A stretch of DNA of 64,000 bases from Prorocentrum cordatum (GCA_963575745.1 CAUYUJ010016160.1:273178-337177), one strand, 5' to 3'. Counted from the stretch's first letter, positions 43,871 through 54,175 are shown. Notes: generated by a model from the letters alone, not told the origin. Translations and numbers: made by a program.

Positions 43871-43909
43871 GAATCCAAAGGACCTCGGCCCATCCTGCAA
43901 TCGCGCCTT

Positions 43910-44140
43910 GGTCATGGACATGGGGGCTCCTGGGGCATCGTGCAGGGGCCCTTCGTGGGCTGATTCGAGCATCTGGATGTCTCCTGGATGCCTCTCAGGC
44001 GCCTCTCGGAGGACCCCCTACTCGGTGCTGGCGCGTGTTTTGCTCGTCGGCGGCTTGCTATGTGGTTCCCCCTTGGGGCCGCCTTGCAGGTTTCTTGCGA
44101 GGGCCCCTCTCGAGGGCCTCGTGGGCCGTACTGTGCCGCT
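43910..44140 (+). repeat. Possible R1 arm fragment
   Basis: GGCTCCTGGGGC, CTTGGGGCCGCCTTG and CTCTCGAGGGCCTCGTGGGCC resemble R1 arms, but neither core is seen. Confidence 0.4.
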
Positions 44141-44187
44141 CGTCTCCTTGCTTCCTTCCTCCGCCCCTCCCCGCGTCTCTCTCTACT

Positions 44188-44286
44188 CCACCTCCTCCTC
44201 CTCCTCCTCCTCCTCCTCCTCCTGCCTCCTCCTCCTCCTCCTCCTCCTCCTCCTCCTCCTCCTCCTCCTCCTCCTCCTCCTCCTCC
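44188..44286. repeat. (TCC)n microsatellite
   Basis: TCC tract with one CTGCC interruption. Confidence 0.95.
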
Positions 44287-44474
44287 ATCACAATTCAAAG
44301 GGGTGAGTCACCGTCGCCTCCTTCGTTCCCTTCTGCCCACCGCGTCGCAGGGCCCCTCGGGGGCACGCCCCCCCGCGTGCCAGCACGCATCTGCATGCTC
44401 TTCCCTGCCCGACGAGGGCTGCGGCCAGTCCATCGCGCAGCAAATTCCCGGGAGGGGCAGGTGCCCTGCGTACA

Positions 44475-44651
44475 TCGGGGGCGGAAAAGAGGGGGGTGAT
44501 GACCATGGCGGGGGCCATGATATTTCCCCAGATTTCATGGCGCCCCTTCTTATTTCATTACGTCCCTGGCCCCCCCGCTGGGCCGCGCACATGCCGCCGG
44601 TCATGATTTGCACCCCCCCCTCTTGGACACCCCCCTCTTGGCCGCTCCCGA
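44475..44651 (+). mobile_element. MITE-1 copy 2
   Basis: 177 bp with ends TCGGGGGCGGAAAAGAGGGG and (reversed) TCGGGAGCGGCCAAGAGGGG. It is bounded by GTACA at 44470-44474 and 44652-44656, a perfect 5-bp duplication. No coding capacity. Confidence 0.9.
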
Positions 44652-44659
44652 GTACAGGG

Positions 44660-45685
44660 CGCCTGGCACTGCCACCTTTGGACAGGGGCAGCACCGTTAC
44701 CGCAGTCATCTCTGGGAGCGGGGGGGGGAGGGACGTCGTTGCGAGGGTGTTGGAGCCAGGATCGTCGTGTGGAAGAACGGGCTCTGTGGGAAGTCGTTCT
44801 TGTCGCAGCGGCGTGGGCGGACCACGCGACGTCAGAGTGCTTGCGGGGCCGCGACCAGGTAAGGTCCTGATGGGAACAGGCGCTTGGATTTTTGAGGGCA
44901 GTTTTCGGGTTCCCTGGGGGCCTCTCCCCATGCGCCAGGGCTGTCAGAAAACGGCTCATCGTGCAAAGCTGGTCCCAGGAAAGGCACCGGGGGACATGAC
45001 CTGTTGCATCCATGCCAACAAGAGCGATCCCAACATGTCACAAAAGACGGCACTGCTGATAAGACCTCCTCTTCGAGCAATCGAGGGGCTGATATCTCGC
45101 CCTGGCCGCCGAACCATCGCCGTCTTCGAGTATTCGAGGTGTCGACGTCTTCGGGAAATCAAAGGGCTGGCATATTCGAGCAATCCAGGGTAGCCATCAC
45201 ATGACGGCAGATGGGCAGCTGAGTCTTGCGGAAGTAGAAACGTACACGAAGTGAAACCAACGCCTGATGCTGGAGCTGGCCGCACGCTCGAGAGTCGTAT
45301 GTTATCGTCGGTGTGCGGCTTCTTCTTGATGTGCCGCTTGCGTGTTGTTGCCTTGCGAATACGGTCTGGTGCGCTGTTGTGCCAGTCACTTCGTTCTGTC
45401 ATGACGATCTGGGCGCGCATGCAATGTACTTCTACGCGCGTCCCCCATGTGCCTCGTCATAACCACACCGTCGCTGGTATGTCATGCGCTGCGCCTGTCA
45501 GACGAGCCAACCGATGGCGGGACGGGAGAGACATGCCCAACACGGCCGCGTAGTGGAGCCATGCCCGCCCCGTCCGCCATGGAGGGCCGGGGCCGGGGAG
45601 GGCAGATCGTGGGCAGCATGCTCAGAAGGAGGCGGCGCCAGACGTTGCAGCAACGGAGCAGGAGCATGAATCTTGGAGTCGGCTG
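44660..45685. other. No feature recognised
   Basis: Continuation of a long ORF (43988-45193) that crosses the TCC tract and MITE-1, so not a real gene. Nothing else is recognised. Confidence 0.35.
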
Positions 45686-45689
45686 GGGG

Positions 45690-45840
45690 TCCGAGGCGGC
45701 CCAGCACCGATTCCAGCCAGGGGGTGCGAGGTTCGAGGTTCTGGCTTCGAGCCGTTTTTTTATTGTTCCCTTGTTCGGTCTCAGGCGGCCGATCTCGGGC
45801 CCTGGACAAGCAAGCACGGATCCGGGGGGAACAGTTGCAG
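45690..45840 (+). repeat. R5 dispersed repeat copy 2
   Basis: GGCGGCCCAGCACCG, CCAGCCAGGGGG, GGTTCGAGGTTCTGGCTTCG then AGCCGTTTTTTTATTGTT and CACGGATCCGGG, in the same order as at 29625-29830. Confidence 0.6.
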
Positions 45841-46194
45841 CGTGCGGAGTTTGGGAGAGGCCTGGGGGCAGATGTGGAGTGGATTTGCCCCTGTCCAGCC
45901 TTCCTGGCCGATTTTCTCCTGGCCCTTCCAGTGTCAGCCCGCCCGGCCGCCTCCACACAGGACGGGCGGGGGCAGAGTCGTCCTTTCATTCTGGGCGTCG
46001 GTCTTTTCGCAGCAGCCCAGATCGGGGGGGGCGCCCGCTGGATTTGATACTCCGTCGGGGCATTTCTTGCGCGCGACATTTGGCTCCAGTGCACGCGTAC
46101 TGAGACACACGGCAACGCAACAGATCCGACAACGCATTCAACACACAACCGAAACAAATCGCAGCAGCCCAGATCGAAGGATTGCAAATCCGTT

Positions 46195-46290
46195 GTTTTG
46201 CAACAAAAAAAAAACCTTTTGCAATCCGTTGTTTTGTTTGCAATCGTTTTTTTTTTTTTTGCAATCCAGGGTTTTTTCTGCAATACTTCG
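46195..46290. repeat. TTGCAATCCGTTGTTTTG local repeat
   Basis: Three or four copies of TTGCAATCC(G)TTGTTTTG separated by A and T homopolymers. Confidence 0.7.
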
Positions 46291-46394
46291 TATAGGCGCA
46301 CCTTTCTCATTGCCATCGTCCTCGGCCTGCTCATCCTCGACCCCCTCTCAGCCCTCCTCCTCGCACGCCACCAGCGGCGGCTAGCCGGAGCTGC

Positions 46395-46615
46395 CTTCGA
46401 TCCGATCCGTTGTGATTCGCTTCGCCCGCTGGGGCCGCGATTCCGATTCGACTCGATTCGCTTCGGTCCGATTCCGGGGGGCATCGGCAGGGGCCCAGCT
46501 GGACCTGGGCACGGCGATTCGCTTTCGAATTGGCTCGGCGCGATTCGTTGGCGACCCGTTCCGCTTCCGATCCGGTCCGATTTCGCGATTCGATCCGGCT
46601 CAGGCCTGCCAGCGA
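46395..46615. repeat. CGATTCCGATTCG array
   Basis: Irregular GATTCG/GATCCG units similar to 43615-43870. The 384-residue ORF 46198-47352 crosses this and the previous repeat and is not called as a gene. Confidence 0.6.
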
Positions 46616-47269
46616 CGGATCACGCCGCCCACAGTGCGCACCCCCGCGATGCATCTCGCCCCGCTTTTCACCTGCTTGGCCCTCCCCTCGGCCTCCTCTC
46701 CGTGGGCCAGGGCGTCCTGCTCCCTGCTGCCTCGCGGCTGCTCCACTGCCGTGGGGGCATCCACGGGCGGGGGGGGGGGCGAGCGCCTGCCAGGGGGTTG
46801 GTGGCTGCGGCGGGGCTCCACTCGGTGCTCCGTCCATGGCGCCCTCTTCTGCTGTCAATGCGCTCCGCGGCCCCCGTCGCCCTCGCACATGCCTCGGGCC
46901 ACGATGCGCTACGGTTCGGGCCGCGATCCTCTCGCGGCCGCGTTCTCCTCGGCGTTTTCCGGAGGGTTCCAGCGGCGCGGTGTGCCCTCGGCGCCTCCGT
47001 TCCTGCAGGACTGCTTGCTTGGGTGCTTGCATTTCTGTGGCGAGCTTGCGCGTTTGCATGCGTGCGCGCGTACAAGCAGCACGGCGCCGCCGCCGAGCTC
47101 TCGCCGCGCTTGCAGGACACAGCATGGGTTCGGCGCCTGCTGCAGGGTCTTATGTGCGGCAACGGCGTTCCCAGAGAGTTCCCTTCTCGAGCGCCGGCGT
47201 TGGGGACTCCCGTGAGAGTGAGCGCCTCAGCTTCAAGCAGTGGCGAAGCGTCCTGGCTCGCTTATAGCC

Positions 47270-47430
47270 CTACCAAACAATGTTATAAGAACCTGTTGTG
47301 GTTTCCACGAAATGTTCTTATGACATGTGCGGTTGGGACTGTCTTGGTTTAACACATCGGGTTAATGTTCTAAGAACATTGTTTTTGTTATTAGAACATT
47401 TTTGGGTTCTAAGAACAGTTCATGGAAGGA
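47270..47430. repeat. AGAACATT palindrome cluster
   Basis: AATGTTCTAAGAACATT (47364-47380) is a perfect palindrome around one A. Further AGAAC/GTTCT motifs flank it on both sides. Role unknown. Confidence 0.55.
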
Positions 47431-47741
47431 CTATAGGAATGCCGGGACGGTCGGTCCCTGCTCAACAGTTGGCCCTTGTCCCGATGTGGTCGGTGAGGAA
47501 CCGGTCCGACCAGGACGCCCGTACCCTTCGCATCTTGCTTTCCTGGGCCGAGCTGCCATGGCGCAGAGCAAACTGTTTTTCGCCGGCGGCGAGGCGGGAC
47601 GATCCGCTCCAGCGTGGCAGCGATTCAGGGGCACTGCAAAGCGAATCGGCCGGCATGCAGGAGGAGGGGGAAGGAAGAGGTGGCCGCGGGGGTCGGCGGG
47701 AGAAGGGCAAGCATGCAAAGGCGCAGAGCAAACAGGGAGAC

Positions 47742-48310
47742 TCAGGCCGGGGTGAGCGAGGGGCCTCTGCGCGGCCTGCTCCCCAGCTCGCTGTCCTCTT
47801 GCGCCCGATGCGTGGGCACCTGTCTGGGCGGATCTCGGGAACCTCCACGGGTGCCGCTGCAGAGGAGAGCGCTGCGGAGTTCGTCTTCTCTGGTCTCGCC
47901 CCTGCTGCTGCCACCTTCGACATCGTCGTCTTCGCCGTCGTCGCTGTCGTTGTCGTTGCCGTCAGGGCGTTCTGGTGTTGGCCGGAGCTGCTCGATGGAA
48001 CAATCAGACGGCCACTCAGAAGACGCTCCTGTCTCCTCATTGGGGTGTTCGTGCCGTCCGAGGCGCCATTCTGGGGCCCAGCTGATTTGGCCGCTTGCTT
48101 CTCCAGAGTCGTGTGCTGCAGCCTTTGCACGTGCGGGGCAGGTCAGGGAGCACTCGGAAAGGGGCAGGTGAGCTGAGCATGTCAGGGCTGCCCCAACTGC
48201 CGGCAGGTCCGTGCCGCCGATGCTTCCACCGCCGCCTGTGCCGCTGCTGCTGTTCCTGTTGCCTCGGCTTGGGGATGCCTGTTTGACAGCTGCGTTGTCC
48301 ACGCCACCAT
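47742..48310 (-). CDS. Hypothetical acidic, Ser/Gly-rich protein segment
   Basis: About 186 codons with unbiased composition: a GTGGGGSIGG linker, a Cys-containing part (LTCSAHLPLSECSLTCPARA) and an acidic stretch (DGNDNDSDDGEDDDVEGG). There is no ATG start; an in-frame stop lies four codons upstream of the first residue that reads well, so it would have to be an internal exon. The plus strand is also open. Coding is possible but unproven. Confidence 0.3.
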
Positions 48311-48319
48311 CGTTCCTTC

Positions 48320-49215
48320 GCTAAGGTCACCGTCGATGTTGATTTGGCAAGGCGTTTATAGGGTTCTCCAGTAGGGTTTTCCAGAATCTGCTTCCAGGGA
48401 ACGCGTGTGCTCATCAGCATGGCACTGTCCGAATTGTTCGTCTAGTATCTCACGGATCTGTTAATGCACTTTGTTGCCGATCTGCTCTTGCTACGCACGG
48501 CAGTTCCCCCCTACAAAACTGAGAGTCCTCCAGCAGTGACGTGCTGAATCTCTCTTTAATCGACCTGCATCATCTGCATCGCACCGTTGCACACTGAGAC
48601 TGCGTGCAAACGCATCTCTGTTCATGCATGCATATGTAAATGCAGATGTATGCACATGCCTAGGGTCGAACGGCCTTACATCAGAGTTATGGGGCCGAAC
48701 GGTCTTACGTCATCCTTGGTTGCGTGCCTGAAGTTGGCGTCCGCGGTGCAGGTTACTATTGTTTAGTGTTGTTGTTGTCGTCCTTCTCGCCCGCGGCCCG
48801 TCCACGACCCACCCGCGATCCTCCCGCGACTTTTCAGTGACCCACCCTCGACCCTCCCGCAACCTGCAACCCACCCACCCCTGATAAACGGTCGTGCTTG
48901 CGGCAGGCTTGTTGTTTGTGTAATGTATATAAGGTTGGCGCAAGTAGCGGGCTTCTTGACATCTGCTCTCGAGGCTCGCAGGCTGCCGAGGAGCCCGTTG
49001 ACCCCTCACTCTTATCCGCAACCGCGGGGCTATGGTGCAGTCAGTTGGCTGGCCCCTTTTGATTGCTTGCGTGGATGGGTTGGATGGTTGGGTCGTGGTT
49101 GGTTTCGGCTCGGTTGGTTGTTTCGTGCCTGCTTGTCTGGCGTTCTGGTTGGGTGGTTCGCTGGTTGGCAGGCGTGTTGGGTGGCAGGCTGGCTTGTTGG
49201 CGTGTTCCATGAGAA
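48320..49215. other. No feature recognised
   Basis: Ordinary composition. GACCCACCC-type text at 48800-48880 and GGTTGG/TGGCTGG text at 49040-49200 are low complexity. No gene supported. Confidence 0.35.
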
Positions 49216-49224
49216 GGGGTCGTG

Positions 49225-49545
49225 GCCTCGATAGCGTGGGGGCCTCCTGTAGCCTTCTTGGGGCTCTCTTGGGAGCATGTTGAGAGCCTCTGAGGCCCCT
49301 CTTGGGCCATCTTGGAGGCTGTTGGGCCAACTTGGGGTCTTTTTGGGAAATTTGGCGATCTGAGGGGTCTCTTGAGCCGTCCTGTGGCGATCTGTGGGGT
49401 CTCTTGAGCCGTCTTGGACGCCGTGGAGATCGAAGAAGGGACTCTGTTGAACGTGCACGTTTTGAGAATGGCACGGGACGATTTGTTTTGTATCGGGGGT
49501 CCCCTTGGGGGCCTCTTGAGCCGTCTTGAAGCCACCTTGGGCCAC
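49225..49545 (+). repeat. R1 repeat copy j
   Basis: CTTGGGGCTC, CTTGAGCCGTC arms and a core B (CGCCGTGGAGATCGAAGAAG, about 49420). No clear core A. Confidence 0.65.
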
Positions 49546-50127
49546 CGTATTCGTAGTGTTGCCATTTTTCGCAAGCTCACGGCGTCGTCGCTCGCGGGCT
49601 ACTGTGGTTCGGCGGCGAGCGAGGGGGGGAAATGAGAAGGGGTTGGCCTTCTCAGAAGGCTCAGAAGTCCCCTGGCCTTCTGAGAGGTTTTCGAACCCTT
49701 CCCCGAAGACACCGCAAGCTTCTCAGGAGGCGCGCGGGCTTCCGAGAAGCCCCGGCGCCTTCTGAGGAGGCCTTTTCCTTCCCACTCCCCGCCCTTGCTC
49801 GTCTCCGAGTGGTGCCTGTCCAGTGCACTGCCGGTCATGTCGTGTGCTGGGCTTTCGCGCTACTGGCAGGGACCAGGCCCCTGACGCCGCCTCGGGGCCC
49901 TCCAACTGGCGGGTCGTACCCAAGGAGGGTCGGCCAAGAGTGACCGCAGACGGGCCAGGGGTGACCGTAGACGGGCTAACAGCGGCATGGGCAACGGCGG
50001 CGTAGGTTTCGGCAGTGCGGGAGCGCGTGGCTCGCGCTTTTCCTGCCATTCGCAGTGTCGTGCCCGCTCGGTCCGTTCGCACGCTGGAAATGCAGAGGGA
50101 AGTGCGATTCGTGATTTCCTACACTCG

Positions 50128-50342
50128 CAGCAACGTCGCCGAGAGCCCGACCCTGCAGGAGGAGGAGGGGAGGAGGAGGAGGAGGAGGAGGAGGAGGAGG
50201 AGGAGGAGGAGGAGGAGGAGGAGGAGGGAGGGGAGGAGGAGGAGGAGGGAGGAGGAGGGGAGGAGGAGGAGGAGGCCAACCAACACATGTTGTGTTTCCC
50301 AGCATCTCCGTGCAGCAACGTCGCCGAGAGCCCGACCCTGGA
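50128..50342. repeat. GGA tract flanked by a 28-bp direct repeat
   Basis: GCAGCAACGTCGCCGAGAGC-CCGACCCTG is at 50128-50156 and again at about 50312-50340. Between them lies the (GGA)n tract 50157-50275 plus about 35 bp. Confidence 0.8.
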
Positions 50343-50489
50343 GGGAGCCCGAGTGACCTCTGATGCGCGACGTTCGGGGGGCTCGGGGAGGCCAGGCGCA
50401 GGCACGAAGGGCCACCACCGTCGCACCGCACGCCACGATCGGCCAGCCGCGCACCAAATGTCACCCTTCATTGCCCCCCCCCCCCCCCT

Positions 50490-50549
50490 CCCCTCCTCCT
50501 CCTCCTCCTCCCCTCCTCCTCCTCCTCCTCCTCCTCCTCCTCCTCCTGC
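50490..50549. repeat. (TCC)n microsatellite
   Basis: Pure TCC tract just after a C-rich run at 50476-50488. Confidence 0.95.
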
Positions 50550-51070
50550 AACATTCCAGGGAGAAGTAGTGCAACATGTTTTTCAATGTCTTGCCCCCCC
50601 GCCTGGACCCCCGATCTCAGTGTCGAGTCTGCAGGTGCCCGACGGCGGAAAACTTGGTACGCGCGCGGCGCCGCGCGAGGACACGGAACTACGGGGGTGC
50701 GGGGAGGCGGTCCGCGCGTGGGAGCTGCATGTGGCCCCCAGGGGCAGTGCAGGGTCACGCGTGTGCACACGCCGGTCGCTGAAGGCATGCACACCTTTTG
50801 ATTCTCCGCTTCCAAGTCTACGCCAGGCGCCTTCCTGCTTCGAGCGTCGAGCGGCCTTCCCTCTTCCCCCCCTCCTCATGGGGCGTGGGCGGGAGCCCTC
50901 TCCACTTCCAGCGCGCTCCGAGCTCGTGCTCTCGCAGAGGGTCTCTCGCCCCCACCCCCCAACTTTTTCGACGAGTCGCGAAGCCGCTCAGGACAGGAGG
51001 GGCACTCGGGGATACTCGGCCCCAGGGGGGCTCTTCGCACCCCTTGTCGAGGATGCACGCCCCCTTCGTA
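50550..51070. other. No feature recognised
   Basis: Long ORFs (433 residues plus) join GGA and TCC tracts and are not real genes. Nothing recognised. Confidence 0.3.
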
Positions 51071-51079
51071 CATCCCAGG

Positions 51080-51262
51080 CCCCCGACAGCATGATGTTTT
51101 TCATGACGTCCACCCCCAGAGGTCTCGACCCCTTCCCCGGGACCGGTTTTTCATCCCGAGTCGTTTTTCAAACGCCCCGTGGCCCGGTGAGGACCCCCAA
51201 CTGCCGAAAAGGGCGACAGAACTTCCGTCATGAGTGTTTCGTTGCTCGAGGGGGTCTGGGAT
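51080..51262 (+). repeat. R6 dispersed repeat copy 2
   Basis: Same ordered blocks as copy 1 (CCCCGACA, ATGACGTC, CCCCCAGAGG, CATCCCGAGTCGTTTTT, TGCCGAAAAGGGCG, GCTCGAGGGGGTCTGG), followed like copy 1 by MITE-2. Confidence 0.65.
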
Positions 51263-51307
51263 CTCCGGGTGAGGCCCATCCTCTGTGATGTTCGCTTCTT
51301 ATCTGCT

Positions 51308-51762
51308 TCTAGGCCTCCCAGGTGGGGTCGGAGCAGATGGGGTCGGAGGATCGCGCCGCATCGCCGATGCATCGTCGATGCATCGCCGATGCGGCTCGAT
51401 GTGGGGCCCGATTTGCTTCACGTCGACGTCGCCGGTGCATCGGCGACGTCGACGATGCATCGCCGGTGCATCACCGATGCATCGCCGATGCATCGCCGAT
51501 GCATCGGCGATGCGGCTCGATCTTCCGGCCCCATCTACTCCGACCCCATCTGATCGGGGGCGGCAAAGATGGGGATGATGACTAGGGGGGGGGATATCAT
51601 GGCGGGGGCCATGATATTTCCTCAGATTCCATGGCGCCTCTTCTTGTTTCATTACGTCCCTGGCCCCCCCCGCTGTGCCGCGCACATGCCGCCGGCCATG
51701 ATCTGCACTCCCCCCTTTTGGACACCCCCCTCTCGGCCGCTCCCGATCTGAGAGGCCTCTCC
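51308..51762 (+). mobile_element. MITE-2 copy 2, split by MITE-1
   Basis: Left end TCTAGGCCTCCCAGGTGGGG then TCGGAGCAGATGGGGTCGGA; the interior has GATGCATCGCCGATGCATCG palindromes. The right end is CTACTCCGACCCCATCTGA | AGAGGCCTCTCC with a MITE-1 copy (51554-51746) between. Removing MITE-1 restores an inverted end that matches the left one. Confidence 0.75.
51554..51746 (+). mobile_element. MITE-1 copy 3, nested in MITE-2
   Basis: 193 bp with the usual ends (TCGGGGGCGG...CGCTCCCGA), bounded by TCTGA at 51549-51553 and 51747-51751. The duplicated TCTGA belongs to the MITE-2 end, which shows the order of insertion. Confidence 0.9.
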
Positions 51763-51764
51763 TA

Positions 51765-52080
51765 CTGGAGGATGACGATTAATAAATGACCGGGGGTCGT
51801 GTTCACGCGGCGGCGCCCGGGATGACGATTCGAAAAAGCCGGCCGCGGGCTGGAAAACTATTCTTTTTTAAAACCGTTCTCCTCCAGTCAGAAAATTGTG
51901 CAGACATAGCAGATTTGTTTGTTTTAATCGTTCTCTCCCATTTTTTATTAATCGTCATCCCGCATTGCTGCCCACTCCTTCCCACCGATGGCCTCCACTA
52001 CTGGGCGACAGGCGCTGAAGAATCACCGAAGTGGGCGACAGCCGCTGAAGAATCACCTCCTGTTCCTTCTTCTCACCCTC
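51765..52080. other. No feature recognised
   Basis: GATGACGATT occurs at 51771 and 51822, and GTGGGCGACAGCCGCTGAAG / CTGGGCGACAGGCGCTGAAG is a small tandem (52000-52050). No gene. Confidence 0.35.
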
Positions 52081-52083
52081 CTC

Positions 52084-52130
52084 CATATCCTCATCCTGCT
52101 CCTCCTCCTCCTCCTCCTCCTCCTCCTCCG
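52084..52130. repeat. (TCC)n microsatellite
   Basis: Short pure TCC tract. Confidence 0.9.
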
Positions 52131-52265
52131 ATGGCGGGCAGCCGAGGGGGGGGGGCTGGCAGCCGAGCCGCCCCCGATCCAGGCGGCCTCCCGCAGCGCC
52201 ATGGGGACGGCGCCCCGCGGCCGGGAGGCTCCGCGCGGGGCACGCGGGACCTGCACCACGAGGAC

Positions 52266-52428
52266 CTGCTCCTCCTCCTCCTCCTCCTCCTCCTCCTCCT
52301 CCTCCTCTTCCTCCTCCTTCTCGTCCTCCTCCTCCTCCTCCTCCTCCTCCTCCTCCTCCTCCTCCTCCTCCTCCTCCTCCTCCTCCCCTCCTCCTCCTTC
52401 CTCCTCCTCCTCCTCCTCCGCCCTTCTC
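52266..52428. repeat. (TCC)n microsatellite
   Basis: About 160 bp of TCC with TTCC variants, ending close to the TA tract of R1 copy k. Confidence 0.95.
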
Positions 52429-52454
52429 AATTTCTTTTCCTCGTATACAAATAT

Positions 52455-53455
52455 ACACATATATATATATATATATATATATGTGTATATATATATATAT
52501 ATATGTACAAGACTGCAGTGGCGCTTCGCGCCATGCACCTTGGTCCTGGAAGTGTGGTACGCAAGCGAAATTGCAGGAAGGTCAAGCCGACAATTTAGCG
52601 ATAACTCCTTGTTGCCTTTTCTGGCATCCCCGCTATAATAATGTGATTCGTTATCCTTCCTCCATGCTTCTTTCTTCCCTGCGCATTCTCCCCATCCTCC
52701 TCAGCTCTTTATTGCGGAGGCTCCTCCTTGGAGAGCCTCTGGGGGCCTCACAGAAGTTGTTTCAGGCTTTCTTAATGCTTTCAGGAGACCTCTTGGGTGT
52801 ATTCTGGGGGCCTCTGGGGGCTTCCTCGGGCCACCCTGCCTCCAACCGCGGTCTCCCTGAACGACCGGGTCACGATTTGGAATGCTTCGGAGGGTTTCTA
52901 GGGGCCATCTTGGGCCGCCATGGGGCTCCCTGAGGGCCATCTTGGACCCGTGTTGTGCCGTTTTGGGGCCCTCTCGGACTGCCTGGAAGCCCTTTCGGAT
53001 GTTTGTGGGCCGATTTTGGAGACTCCCGGGCGGCTTCGGACGCCCAGAAGACCGCCGTCTTGGAGCGTCGGGAAGCCGAAAAGAGGAGAACCCCAAAATT
53101 CACCAAAAACCCAAAGAAAACTAATGAGTGTTGCCTCTTGGGGCCTTCTTGGGAGTGCTATTGGAGGCCTCTTTGGGGCTGTCCTGGAGGCCTCTTGGAC
53201 CATCTTGAGGTCACGTCGGTCCCTCTTGGAGCGCTCTTGTGCTGTCTTGGGGGTCTCTGGGACGTCTCCGATGACCCCCCTGATCGCCCCAGGTGTGCTG
53301 CGAAGGCTTGTCAAAACGCCCTGCAAGGCCCGGGGGGCCGCTTCGAGGCCCGTTCGGAGGGTTCCAAAGCCCCAGATCCCGGGAGTCCGGTTTTGGGGGG
53401 GGGGGGGGACGGGTTTTCCCCCCGCCCGGGCTTATAAAAGTATAGGAAGAGGAAT
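52455..53455 (+). repeat. R1 repeat, near full-length copy k
   Basis: Plus-strand partner of 1490-2482. Order: (TA)n 52455-52504, ACAAGACTGCAGTGGCGCTT with hairpin GGCGC-TTC-GCGCC, the non-G-rich segment (GGTCAAGCCGACAATTTAGC at 52579), core A (GTCACGATTTGGAATGCTTC, 52868), core B (GGGAAGCCGAAAAGAGGAG, 53070), arms, a G homopolymer at about 53395-53408, and TATAGGAAGAGGAATATT. By eye most positions agree with copy a. Confidence 0.85.
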
Positions 53456-53579
53456 ATTCCTCCCCGAAGACCCCTTCGAGCCTTGACAAACATCGCGACG
53501 GGCGGTCTTTCGCCATTCTTAAAAACATTGTCAACCAGTTAGCCCGGGCATGTTCCCCCATGTCCACAGGACGGGGTTC

Positions 53580-53990
53580 TCGCTATTCCCTGACCGCGCG
53601 GACCCTGCCCTCAGACTCTATTCGTAGTCAGGCTCACTCGTACTCAGATCCACTCAGGGCCAGTTTCATACCCATCATACTCATACTCAGACGAACTCAC
53701 ATTCTGATTTACTCACGCTCGGAATCACTCACACTCAGACCCACCCACCCTCAGATTCACTCGTCGTCAAACTCACTCGTACTCTGACCCATTCAGACTT
53801 AGACTCGTACTCACTATACTCATACTCGGACTCACTGGCTTTCGCACCCCAGGGGGGCAGATTGCGAGGATGTCCCAGACTCACTTGTGCTCAGACTCGT
53901 GATCATCATACTCATACTCAGACTCACTCACACCCAGTCCATGCACATAGATGCGCATATGGAGAGCTCCACGCAGTGAATAATTCTCTG
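53580..53990. repeat. CTCATACTCAGACTCAC array plus 50-bp repeat
   Basis: Loose tandem of the unit also seen at 9300-9640. At its right end TCCATGCACATAGATGCGCA ... GGAGAGCTCCACGCAGTGAA recurs at 55457-55505. Confidence 0.65.
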
Positions 53991-54039
53991 ACCGCGCGAA
54001 CCCTCCTCCCCTCCCTTGCCCCTCTCTGCGCTAGGCAAT

Positions 54040-54175
54040 GATGATGATTGTGGTGGGAATCTGATGTGAGTATGATTCTGATGGTGAATGATGGATGATG
54101 ATGACGATGATACATGATGGTGGTGATGATGCTGATGATGATACATGATGATGGCGATGAGCAGATGATGAGGAT
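54040..54175. repeat. (GAT)n imperfect microsatellite
   Basis: GATGATGATG with GGTGATG variants. Confidence 0.85.

Noticed and set aside
43988-45193. 401-residue ORF
   Set aside because: It runs through a TCC microsatellite and straight across MITE-1 copy 2, so it is not a conserved gene.
46198-47352. 384-residue ORF with hydrophobic N-terminus
   Set aside because: The apparent membrane segments come from T homopolymers and TTGCAATCC repeats, then from the CGATTC array. No domain, and competing ORFs lie in the other frames.
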